A stretch of 8,860 bases of DNA from assembly GCA_016201185.1 (NCBI GenBank), contig JACQDG010000005.1, forward strand, positions 1 to 8,860, given 5' to 3'. The translations under genes and the position numbers were made by a program. The notes beneath the pieces are model-generated. The model was given only the letters and a program-made list of their open reading frames with translations. It had not been told where the DNA came from and ran no database searches. The stretch comes from Acidobacteriota bacterium. Lineage in GTDB: Bacteria; Acidobacteriota; Terriglobia; Bryobacterales; JACQDG01. Positions 1 through 5,213 of the stretch are shown in pieces (position 1 is the stretch's first letter; the number at the start of each line of letters is the position of its first letter).

Positions 1-477
1 ATGATAACTCTCGGACATGTAGTATCCCGCGATCGCACCCGCCGGGTTGATGCTAGAGGGGAGGGTCCAAGGGGCGCCCGGGACAGCAAACGTGGTAAAG
101 GCGCCGTCGGGGGCCCGCAGGAAGCCATGGAAACCACCACTCACGTCATTGTAGCCTCCAATGATCGCACCCGCCGGGTTGATGCTACCGGCGCTGGTGG
201 AAGTGGAGCCCGGAACATCAAACGTGGTCAAAGCGCCGTCAGGGGCCCGCAGGAAGCCATGCCACACATCACTTAAGTAGGATCCCGTGATCGCACCCGC
301 CGGGTTGATGCTAGAGGGCATGGTCCACCAGGCGCCCGGGACATCAAACGTGGTGAAGGTAGCGCCATGAGCGCTCCAGGCAAAGCCCAGCTCCAGGGCG
401 CAAAGGGCCAGGCATAGCGCCAGGGCTTTACCACGTGGAATTACGGTCCCGAATCTCCTAAAAGTTAATTGTTTCAT
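1..477 (-). CDS. Secreted INPAGAI/FDVPGA repeat protein, 5' part only (runs off left edge)
   Basis: The minus strand is open from an ATG at 477 to the window edge: 159 codons with no stop, so the C-terminus is missing. The start follows a strong Shine-Dalgarno (AGGAGG, 485-490) with 7 nt spacing. Residues 1-39 look like a signal peptide: basic MKQLTFRRFG, then a hydrophobic ALALCLALCALELGFAW stretch and a probable cleavage near AHGA. The remainder is nearly perfect repeats of 42-44 residues, each reading roughly TTFDVPGA, then SINPAGAI.GxY, then HGFLRAPDGA. Two complete copies and part of a third are visible. Such repeats resemble the HAF-type extracellular repeat proteins common in Acidobacteriota; their molecular function is unknown to me. 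The protein is probably exported by Sec and may fold as a beta-rich repeat domain. It starts 33 nt after the SBBP gene stop, so the two are likely co-transcribed. Family assignment is from pattern memory; the coding call itself is strong because repeat, signal peptide and ribosome site agree. Confidence 0.85.
   Translation of the reverse strand, partial: MKQLTFRRFGTVIPRGKALALCLALCALELGFAWSAHGATFTTFDVPGAWWTMPSSINPAGAITGSYLSDVWHGFLRAPDGALTTFDVPGSTSTSAGSINPAGAIIGGYNDVSGGFHGFLRAPDGAFTTFAVPGAPWTLPSSINPAGAIAGYYMSESYH
31..313 (-). repeat. DNA-level direct repeats inside the INPAGAI-repeat gene
   Basis: A 25-bp block occurs identically at 31-55, 163-187 and 289-313, spaced 132 and 126 bp apart (44 and 42 codons). 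It encodes the SINPAGAI core. Flanking blocks, such as the one for GFLRAPDG, are also near-identical. Identity at the nucleotide level, third positions included, points to recent duplication or ongoing homogenisation of the repeat units. The units are coding, so this is not a CRISPR or a non-coding satellite. Confidence 0.85.
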
Positions 478-484
478 CGCGATT

Positions 485-490
485 CCTCCT
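485..490 (-). promoter_or_regulatory. Strong Shine-Dalgarno for the INPAGAI-repeat gene
   Basis: The minus strand reads AAGGAGGA just upstream of the ATG at 477, with the AGGAGG core at 485-490 and 7 nt between. It fixes the start codon of the downstream gene and lies in the 33-nt gap after the SBBP gene stop. Confidence 0.8.
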
Positions 491-510
491 TATTACAGAT
501 AGCTTATTAT

Positions 511-3204
511 TCAGCGCTTACTCTGCCCGGTGAGGGTCACCTGCTGCGACCCACCCGAGAACGCGTTGTCTTCGATCGTCAGCACCCCCTGGATGACATC
601 CCTCGCCCTCGAAGGACTGAAGGTGACACTGATGGTGCAGTAAGATCCGCCGGCCAGTGAACCACCACAGTCGTTGGTCTGGGCGAAGTCGCCGGTGGCC
701 GTAATGTTACTGATGAGCAGCGGCGCGCTGCCGACGTTCCTGAGTATCACCGCTTGCGGCGGGCTGGTGGTCCGGACCCTCTGATAACCGAACACCAGCG
801 CGTCCTTGGAAAGGCTGACTCCCGGCGCGTCGATGGGCGCGATCTTGACCAGGAAGTAGTCCTGGCCCCACCAAAACTCTCCGGGGACACCGCCGCCAAA
901 TCCAGGTTGAAATACCCCCGAGGTCGTGGGGAAATCACTTGACGCTGTGGGCCCGAACACGTAAGCGTTGCCCCATGGGTCCACGGCAACAGCGGCGCCA
1001 AGATCGAACGCGCCGCCTCCCAGGTAGGTCGAGTACACCAGGGCAGAACCTGTCGCATTCAACTCCACAACGAAGGCATCGACATCCCCCGATTTGAAAC
1101 CCTGCAACGGCTTTACGAGGGGAAAGTTGGGATCTACCGTCAAACTTGAGACGTAGGCGTTGCCCGCGGCGTCCACCGCCATCCCGAGCGCCCATGCCCC
1201 GCAGTTGGCGCCTAGATAAGTCGAATAGACCAGCGAAGCTGCCCCAGTCTTGGAGGGATCGATCTTCGACACGAAGACATCCGTGCCGCCGCTGCCGCCC
1301 CCAAAGGCGGTCTGGTAGGCTCCCGGCGTGGTCGGGAAATCGGTTGATAAGGTGGTCCCCGCAACATATGCGTTCCCCGTGGAATCTACGGCGATACGGC
1401 TGAGGAAGCAGTCACACTCATCACTTCCACCACTTCCACCCAGGAAGGTGGAGTAGAGAAGCTTGCTTCCATGGCTGTTCAGCTTCGCCATAAAGGCATC
1501 TGGAGACCAAAAGGGGTTAGAGCCAGGCTTCAGTTCTTTTTGGAACGCACTCTTTGTGACAGGGAAATCTGAGCTTGGGGTATAACCCGTGACATAGGCC
1601 TCACCGGAACTGTTAACGGCAATTCCCGAGGCCCACTCACCCCCGCTCCCCCCCAGGAAAGTGGAGTATACAAGCCCAGTTCCCGTGCCATTCAGCTTCG
1701 TCACGAAGACATCGGGGCAAAGGGGCACGCAGAAATTCGGGGTGAAGCTCGGTTGGAAAGCCTTGGGGGTGGTCGGGAAATTGGCCGAGCTTGTCGTGCC
1801 AGCCACATAGGCATTCTCGGAAGCGTCGAGAGCGATTCCCCACGCCGAGTCCATATCGCTCCCGCCGAGATATGTTGAGTAAACGAGCGCCGAACCGCTC
1901 GCGTTGAGCTTGGTTACAAAGGCGTCTCCACAAGCAGGGCCCCCCTCGCACGCGGCAGGCATGCCCCCGAAGGTGGTCTGGAAGGCCCCGGCGGTGGTCG
2001 GGAAATCCTGCGACATGGTCCCCCCAGCAACGTAGGCGTTACCGGAGGCGTCTACCGCGATGGTGAGCCCCTCATCATGGTCGCTGCCGCCCAGATAGGT
2101 TGAGTAGACAAGCGCAGAGCCCGCGGCATTGATCTTGGTAATGAAGGCATCGCCGCACCGTCCACTCGGCGAAGTGCACCCCTGGGGTCCCCTGTACGAG
2201 GGTTGGGCGGCGCCGGCAGTGACCGGGAAGTCCGCCGAAAGCGTCTTACCGGTCACGTAAGCATTTCCAGAGGAGTCTACAGCGATTCCGGGACCCCAAC
2301 TTGGCTCAACGCCGCTGCCGCCGAGGTAGGACGAATAACTCAGCACAGGGTCGATGACCAGCGGGAGGGTCTTGTCATAGTTGGGCACTTCGAAGCCAAT
2401 GCGGTTATCGGCGAGGAGAACATAGCGCCCGATTACAGATTTCCGATCTTGGATTTGGGATCTTGGATTTGCAGTCTGGTAGACGACGGGCTTGTGGAAA
2501 CGGACCTCGCCGCCCTCGGCCGGGATCACCAAGTCGCCATCCCCATCAATCCGCAGCGCAGTTCCCGCTTTCGAGTTTCCAGTCTTGATTCCCAGCGTGA
2601 TGGCTTTCGGGTCGGCGCCCGGCGCGACAACGAAGTCATATTCGAGCTCTCGCTCGGCGCCGTAGTAAACCAGGTCCACGCCCGGATAGACACTGGCGTA
2701 TTTCACCTTCGCGTAGGTCGGCACATTGGTGCGCCACTTCTTCGGGTCCTTACCGAGGAAGTAGTTGGTCTTGCCGGGCAGTTCCTCGAGCCCTGTGATG
2801 CGCGCCGCAGGGTTCGCACCCGCCAGCTCCATGAGCAAAACAGCGGGCGCTGAGCGCTCGGGGCTGGGAATTCGAGACTTCAGTTTCGGATTTCGGTTGT
2901 GTGTTGGCTGGCTGCTAACGGCTGACGGCTTCTTGAGCGACAACACCGCTTCACTTCCGGTCAGGAACAGCGTATACCCGCCGCCGCGCGAGAGGAATTT
3001 GACGCGCGGGTCAGTCTGCCCCTGGTTTGCCTCGAAGCTCAGAGGCAGCCTGAAATAGGTTGCAGTTTGTTCTTGCCCGGCCCGAATGGTCTTTCCAGGC
3101 TTTGTGTCCTTGCCTGCCGCCCCGCCGGCCTTCAGAAGGCCGAAGAGGCAGATAAGGGCCGAGATGAAAACTACACGAACCCATAGACTTTTCTGGGTAG
3201 CCAT
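511..3204 (-). CDS. Secreted seven-repeat SBBP beta-propeller protein with choice-of-anchor D-type C-terminal domain
   Basis: This encodes 897 residues from the ATG at 3204, preceded by GGGAGG (3210-3215) with 5 nt spacing. An in-frame ATG at 3222 lies upstream of that ribosome site and is unlikely to be used. Residues about 1-31 form a signal peptide without a convincing lipobox. Residues about 50-285 match the N-terminal domain that usually precedes SBBP repeats (FEANQGQTD, YFLGKDPKKW, YPGVDLVYYG, LEYDFVVAPGADP). Seven SBBP repeats (YSTYLGGS, GIAVDSSGNAYVTG, DFPTT.GAFQ, DAFVTKLN) begin near residues 290, 367, 442, 513, 584, 660 and 724; seven units would suit a seven-bladed propeller. Residues about 795-897 form an immunoglobulin-like choice-of-anchor D/ASH-type domain (VFGYQRV, ILRNVGSAPLLIS, CTISVTFSP). 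Loops of four or five repeats carry cysteine pairs. Two linkers carry odd simple-sequence inserts. The protein is probably extracellular or surface-attached, with binding or adhesion as a guess; no catalytic motif is seen. Confidence 0.93.
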   Translation of the reverse strand: MATQKSLWVRVVFISALICLFGLLKAGGAAGKDTKPGKTIRAGQEQTATYFRLPLSFEANQGQTDPRVKFLSRGGGYTLFLTGSEAVLSLKKPSAVSSQPTHNRNPKLKSRIPSPERSAPAVLLMELAGANPAARITGLEELPGKTNYFLGKDPKKWRTNVPTYAKVKYASVYPGVDLVYYGAERELEYDFVVAPGADPKAITLGIKTGNSKAGTALRIDGDGDLVIPAEGGEVRFHKPVVYQTANPRSQIQDRKSVIGRYVLLADNRIGFEVPNYDKTLPLVIDPVLSYSSYLGGSGVEPSWGPGIAVDSSGNAYVTGKTLSADFPVTAGAAQPSYRGPQGCTSPSGRCGDAFITKINAAGSALVYSTYLGGSDHDEGLTIAVDASGNAYVAGGTMSQDFPTTAGAFQTTFGGMPAACEGGPACGDAFVTKLNASGSALVYSTYLGGSDMDSAWGIALDASENAYVAGTTSSANFPTTPKAFQPSFTPNFCVPLCPDVFVTKLNGTGTGLVYSTFLGGSGGEWASGIAVNSSGEAYVTGYTPSSDFPVTKSAFQKELKPGSNPFWSPDAFMAKLNSHGSKLLYSTFLGGSGGSDECDCFLSRIAVDSTGNAYVAGTTLSTDFPTTPGAYQTAFGGGSGGTDVFVSKIDPSKTGAASLVYSTYLGANCGAWALGMAVDAAGNAYVSSLTVDPNFPLVKPLQGFKSGDVDAFVVELNATGSALVYSTYLGGGAFDLGAAVAVDPWGNAYVFGPTASSDFPTTSGVFQPGFGGGVPGEFWWGQDYFLVKIAPIDAPGVSLSKDALVFGYQRVRTTSPPQAVILRNVGSAPLLISNITATGDFAQTNDCGGSLAGGSYCTISVTFSPSRARDVIQGVLTIEDNAFSGGSQQVTLTGQSKR
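835..2337 (-). repeat. Seven tandem SBBP (beta-propeller) coding repeats
   Basis: Seven units of 64-77 codons follow each other without gaps, each opening with YS[ST][YF]LGG (repeat 6 has YSTYLGA) and carrying an AVD..GNAYV core. Repeats 1-5 and 7 keep the DFPxT motif or close variants. Repeat 6 is the shortest and most divergent (NFPLVKPLQGF, no GAFQ). Unlike the neighbouring INPAGAI gene, the units have diverged at the DNA level, so this is an old array. Confidence 0.88.
2428..2472 (-). repeat. Short AT-richer tandem repeat inside the SBBP gene linker
   Basis: On the plus strand gatcttggatttg occurs at 2445-2457 and again at 2459-2471, a 14-bp tandem duplication. It encodes the polar linker NPRSQIQDRKS (residues about 245-259) between the N-terminal domain's strands. 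Composition differs from the surrounding GC-rich gene. Related GGAAACTCG/GAAACTG-like stretches lie at 2557-2595 and 2857-2904, also in linkers. Confidence 0.6.
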
Positions 3205-3209
3205 ACGAA

Positions 3210-3215
3210 CCTCCC
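3210..3215 (-). promoter_or_regulatory. Shine-Dalgarno deciding the SBBP gene start
   Basis: The minus strand reads GGGAGG, then 5 nt, then the ATG at 3204. The site lies between the two in-frame ATG codons (3222 and 3204), so it supports the inner one. From there the protein begins MATQKSLWVRVVF, a normal signal-peptide start. Confidence 0.75.
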
Positions 3216-3230
3216 GTGGCATTTTTTGAT

Positions 3231-3245
3231 CTGAGAAGTTCTCAG
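3231..3245. promoter_or_regulatory. 15-bp palindrome upstream of the SBBP gene (possible operator or leader hairpin)
   Basis: CTGAGAAGTTCTCAG is a perfect inverted repeat of two 7-bp arms around one base. It lies 27-41 nt upstream of the SBBP ATG at 3204, close enough to be an operator near the promoter or a short leader stem (6 bp with a 3-nt loop). On the coding strand an ATCAAAAAA stretch follows it, not a T tract, so it is not a terminator. No known regulator motif is recognised. Confidence 0.4.
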
Positions 3246-3346
3246 CACGTGGTATGCCGGGCCGAGGTGGAGATTTAGTAGGAGAAACCTGGCCTCAGAT
3301 GGTCCGCTTTCGCGGAGCGATGTCGCCCCCGGTCCGGGTGATCCGT

Positions 3347-3595
3347 TTAGTTCCTCAACTCTTGTTTTTTCAATAGGTAGAGGGTCTGCTCAACTTTTCG
3401 ATTGGTAGCATCGCTCGCTTCTGGCCAGCCACACTCGCTCGTCAGCTTCCAGGACGTGGTTACTTGAAGCAGCCTGCCTTCAACTTTCGCCGGCGCAGGC
3501 TCTTCGCACGAGGCCGCGAATCGAAGCGACCCTTGCGCCCTTTGACGCTCTTGGGGGTGCCATTTCGCTTTCCCCGGCCCTGGGGGACGCAGACA
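3347..3595 (-). pseudogene. Open frame without a start codon, possible gene remnant
   Basis: On the minus strand a TAA just before 3595 is followed by 82 sense codons ending in a TAA at 3347-3349. No ATG or GTG occurs in the frame, and the TTG codons come only near the end. The C-terminal half reads like ordinary protein: AKVEGRLLQVTTSWKL, then TSECGWPEASDATNRK, then VEQTLYLLKKQELRN. The N-terminal half is low-complexity and R/P/Q-rich and could be chance in GC-rich DNA. It may be the end of a broken gene, a gene starting at a CTG, or no gene at all. I recognise no family. Its upstream edge coincides with the TATAAT and lies 14 nt from the tRNA-like gene. Confidence 0.22.
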
Positions 3596-3600
3596 TTATA
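3595..3600 (-). promoter_or_regulatory. Possible -10 box (TATAAT)
   Basis: The minus strand has a perfect TATAAT ten bases beyond the CCA end of the tRNA-like gene. The hexamers 16-18 nt upstream fall inside the tRNA-like gene and do not resemble TTGACA, and there is no TG extension. If real, it would drive a transcript with a leader of about 380 nt into the SBBP gene. A chance match is possible. Confidence 0.25.
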
Positions 3601-3609
3601 GTGCTGGGC

Positions 3610-3684
3610 TGGAGCCACGGGTCGGACTTGAACCGACGACCGGCGGTTTACGCAACCGCTGCTCTGCCAGCCAGCTACCGTGCC
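3610..3684 (-). tRNA. tRNA-Thr(CGT)-like gene, possibly degenerate
   Basis: The 75-nt minus-strand sequence folds as a cloverleaf with an encoded CCA. The anticodon stem GCGGT/ACCGC is perfect, the anticodon CGT lies at 3650-3652, the T arm GTCGG-TTCAAGT-CCGAC is perfect, and six of seven acceptor pairs form. AGCAGCGGTT and CGTAAACCGC around the anticodon resemble threonine tRNAs. Defects cluster in the 5' half: the anticodon loop is TGCGTAA, giving G where T33 is nearly universal; acceptor bases 2 and 71 are G-G, hitting a known threonine identity pair; and the D arm reads GCTG-GCTGGCA-GAGC, with a G13-G22 mismatch and no A14. It starts 12 nt after the glpK stop with no visible promoter of its own. 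It could be a decaying copy, a tRNA with unusual function, or a working but divergent tRNA. The tRNA-like identity is firm; its activity is doubtful. Confidence 0.65.
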
Positions 3685-3696
3685 GGCTTGTATTCC

Positions 3697-5196
3697 TCAT
3701 AGGACAGCGGCAGGCGAGGATGCCTGGGCCATCACGGCGGCGACAGCGCGCTTCCAGCCGGCGTACAGCTCTTCACGGCGGGCGGCGTCCATCTGCGGAT
3801 GGAAGCGGCGATCGACCTTCCAGAAGCTCTCGATTTCCTCCGTGCCGGACCACACTTTGACAGCCAGGCCGGCGAGGTAAGCGGCGCCCAGGGCGGTGGT
3901 CTCGATGTTGGCGGGGCGCACGACGGGGCGGCCCAGCAGATCGGCCTGGAATTGCATCAGGAAGTCGTTTGCAGCGGCTCCGCCATCAGCGCGCAGCTCG
4001 GTAAGAGGAGCGCCGGCATCGGCCTCCATGGCCTCGACCAGCTCGCGTGTCTGATAAGCAATAGCTTCGAGCGCCGCGCGGACGATGTGGGCGGCGGAGG
4101 TGGCGCGGGTAAGGCCCATGATCGAGCCGCGGGCGGAGGCATTCCAATGCGGCGCGCCCAGGCCCACGAAGGCGGGCACGAAATATACTCCTGCAGTGCC
4201 GGACACCGAGGCGGCCAGCGTGGCGGTTTCCGAGGCAGTCTTGATGATGCCTAGAGAGTCTCGCAGCCACTGGATGGCGGCCCCGGCGATGAAGACGCTG
4301 CCTTCGAGCGCGTACTCCGGCCGGTTATTCGGACTGGCGGCCAGGGTGGTGAGCAGGCGGTGGCGGGAATGGATAGCTCGCTCGCCGGTGTGCATCAGAA
4401 GGAAACAGCCCGTGCCGTAGGTGTTCTTGGAGAGGCCGGGGCGGAAGCAGGCTTGGCCGACCAGGGCGGCCTGCTGGTCGCCGGCGATGCCCGCAATGGG
4501 AATCTCGGCGCCGAAAAGCGCGCGTTCGGTCGCGCCGACAACCTCGGAGGAGCCGACCACGCGCGGCAGCATGGGCTGCGGCACCCCGAACAGGTCGAGC
4601 ATCTCGGCGTCCCAGGCGCCGTCGAGGTTCAACAGCATGGTGCGGGAAGCGTTGGAAAGGTCGATGACATGGGCGCGGCCGCCGGTCAGCTTGTAGACAA
4701 GCCAGGAATCCACAGTGCCGAAGGCCAACTCCCCGGCCTCGGCGCGGCGGCGGGCGTCAGGCACGTGGTCCAGAATCCAGCGGATTTTGCTGGCGGAAAA
4801 ATAAGCGTCCAACACCAGCCCGGTGCGGGCGGCGATCCGGCCAGCGAGGCCCTGCTCGGTGAGGGCGCGGCAGAAGTCGGCCGTGCGCCGGCACTGCCAC
4901 ACAATGGCGGGGGCCACGGGCGCGCCGGTCTTGCGGTCCCAGACAATCGTGGTTTCGCGTTGGTTGGTGATGCCGATGGCAGCGAGGTCCCGCGCTCGGA
5001 GGCCAGAACGGTCGAGCGCCCCGCGGGCGGCCTCCACTTGCGCCTGCCAGATCTGTTGGGCGTCCTGCTCCACCCAGCCCTGATGGGGAAAGCGGCACTC
5101 GATGGGGGCCGATTCCATGCCCATAGAGCGCGCCTCTCGATCAAAGACAACGGCGCGGGCGCTGGTGGTGCCCTCATCGAGCGAGAGGATGTGCAT
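3697..5196 (-). CDS. glpK: Glycerol kinase
   Basis: This encodes 499 residues, close to the 502 of the E. coli enzyme. It phosphorylates glycerol with ATP to sn-glycerol 3-phosphate in the cytoplasm. It is a FGGY-family kinase. Visible motifs: DEGTTSARAVVFD (7-19), GITNQRETT (75-83, with the glycerol-contacting R80-E81), IVWQCRRT (98-105), YFSASKIRWILD (132-143), SNASRTML (181-188), the catalytic GDQQ (D240) and KNTYGTGCFLLM (257-268), GAAIQWLRD (305-313), GLGAPHW (345-351), DGGAAANDFLMQFQ (404-417) and ETTALGAAYLAGLAV (432-446). Most enzymes have DQGTTS and GAPYWD; here E8 and N352 replace Q and D. The GGKGGTR loop that binds fructose 1,6-bisphosphate in E. coli is absent (RALFGAE instead), as is the HFYG histidine site of Firmicutes, so those controls are unlikely. 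The start follows the ATPase stop by 17 nt with only a weak ribosome site. No glpF, glpD or glpR is nearby. Confidence 0.96.
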   Translation of the reverse strand: MHILSLDEGTTSARAVVFDREARSMGMESAPIECRFPHQGWVEQDAQQIWQAQVEAARGALDRSGLRARDLAAIGITNQRETTIVWDRKTGAPVAPAIVWQCRRTADFCRALTEQGLAGRIAARTGLVLDAYFSASKIRWILDHVPDARRRAEAGELAFGTVDSWLVYKLTGGRAHVIDLSNASRTMLLNLDGAWDAEMLDLFGVPQPMLPRVVGSSEVVGATERALFGAEIPIAGIAGDQQAALVGQACFRPGLSKNTYGTGCFLLMHTGERAIHSRHRLLTTLAASPNNRPEYALEGSVFIAGAAIQWLRDSLGIIKTASETATLAASVSGTAGVYFVPAFVGLGAPHWNASARGSIMGLTRATSAAHIVRAALEAIAYQTRELVEAMEADAGAPLTELRADGGAAANDFLMQFQADLLGRPVVRPANIETTALGAAYLAGLAVKVWSGTEEIESFWKVDRRFHPQMDAARREELYAGWKRAVAAVMAQASSPAAVL

Positions 5197-5213
5197 GGAA
5201 AAACTCTGCCGGC

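Larger units (their letters stand above)
3205..3609. other. 405-nt region without a confident gene
   Basis: This lies between the tRNA-like gene and the SBBP gene. It contains the 5' leader of the SBBP gene and should include its promoter, although I find no convincing paired -35/-10. It holds a lone TATAAT (3595-3600, minus), a start-less 82-codon open frame (3347-3595, minus), a 15-bp palindrome (3231-3245), a small GC hairpin (3303-3316) and a bulged inverted repeat (3464-3483). No hairpin is followed by a T tract in either direction, so I call no intrinsic terminator. No riboswitch consensus that I know fits. Confidence 0.6.

Noticed and set aside
1..276. Plus-strand open frame with repeats such as DRTRRVDA
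   Set aside because: The repeats are the antisense reading of the INPAGAI units; the minus strand has the signal peptide and the ribosome site.
31..313. Regularly spaced identical 25-bp blocks as a CRISPR array
   Set aside because: The intervals are 101-107 bp, too long for spacers, and are themselves repeats of one another within a coding frame.
2203..2853. Plus-strand open frame of 216 codons inside the SBBP gene
   Set aside because: The opposite strand encodes conserved SBBP and N-terminal domain motifs; the plus frame has none.
3205..3222. Upstream ATG at 3222 as SBBP gene start
   Set aside because: The Shine-Dalgarno lies between this ATG and the one at 3204, so the extra six residues would not be translated; the inner start gives a normal signal peptide.
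3303..3316. GC hairpin (TCCGC-TTTC-GCGGA) as a terminator
   Set aside because: The stem is only 5 bp and no T tract follows on either strand.
3464..3483. Inverted repeat TTGAAGCA/TGC(C)TTCAA as a terminator
   Set aside because: The stem is bulged and not followed by T residues in either direction; it lies within the start-less open frame.
3460..3618. GTG-started 52-residue basic frame overlapping the tRNA-like gene (ends LRRRKLKAGCFK)
   Set aside because: It starts inside the tRNA-like sequence, has no ribosome site, and reading through tRNA genes commonly produces such spurious frames.
3610..3684. tRNA gene as the attachment site of an integrated element
   Set aside because: No integrase, no phage or mobile genes and no second copy of the tRNA 3' end are visible in the window.
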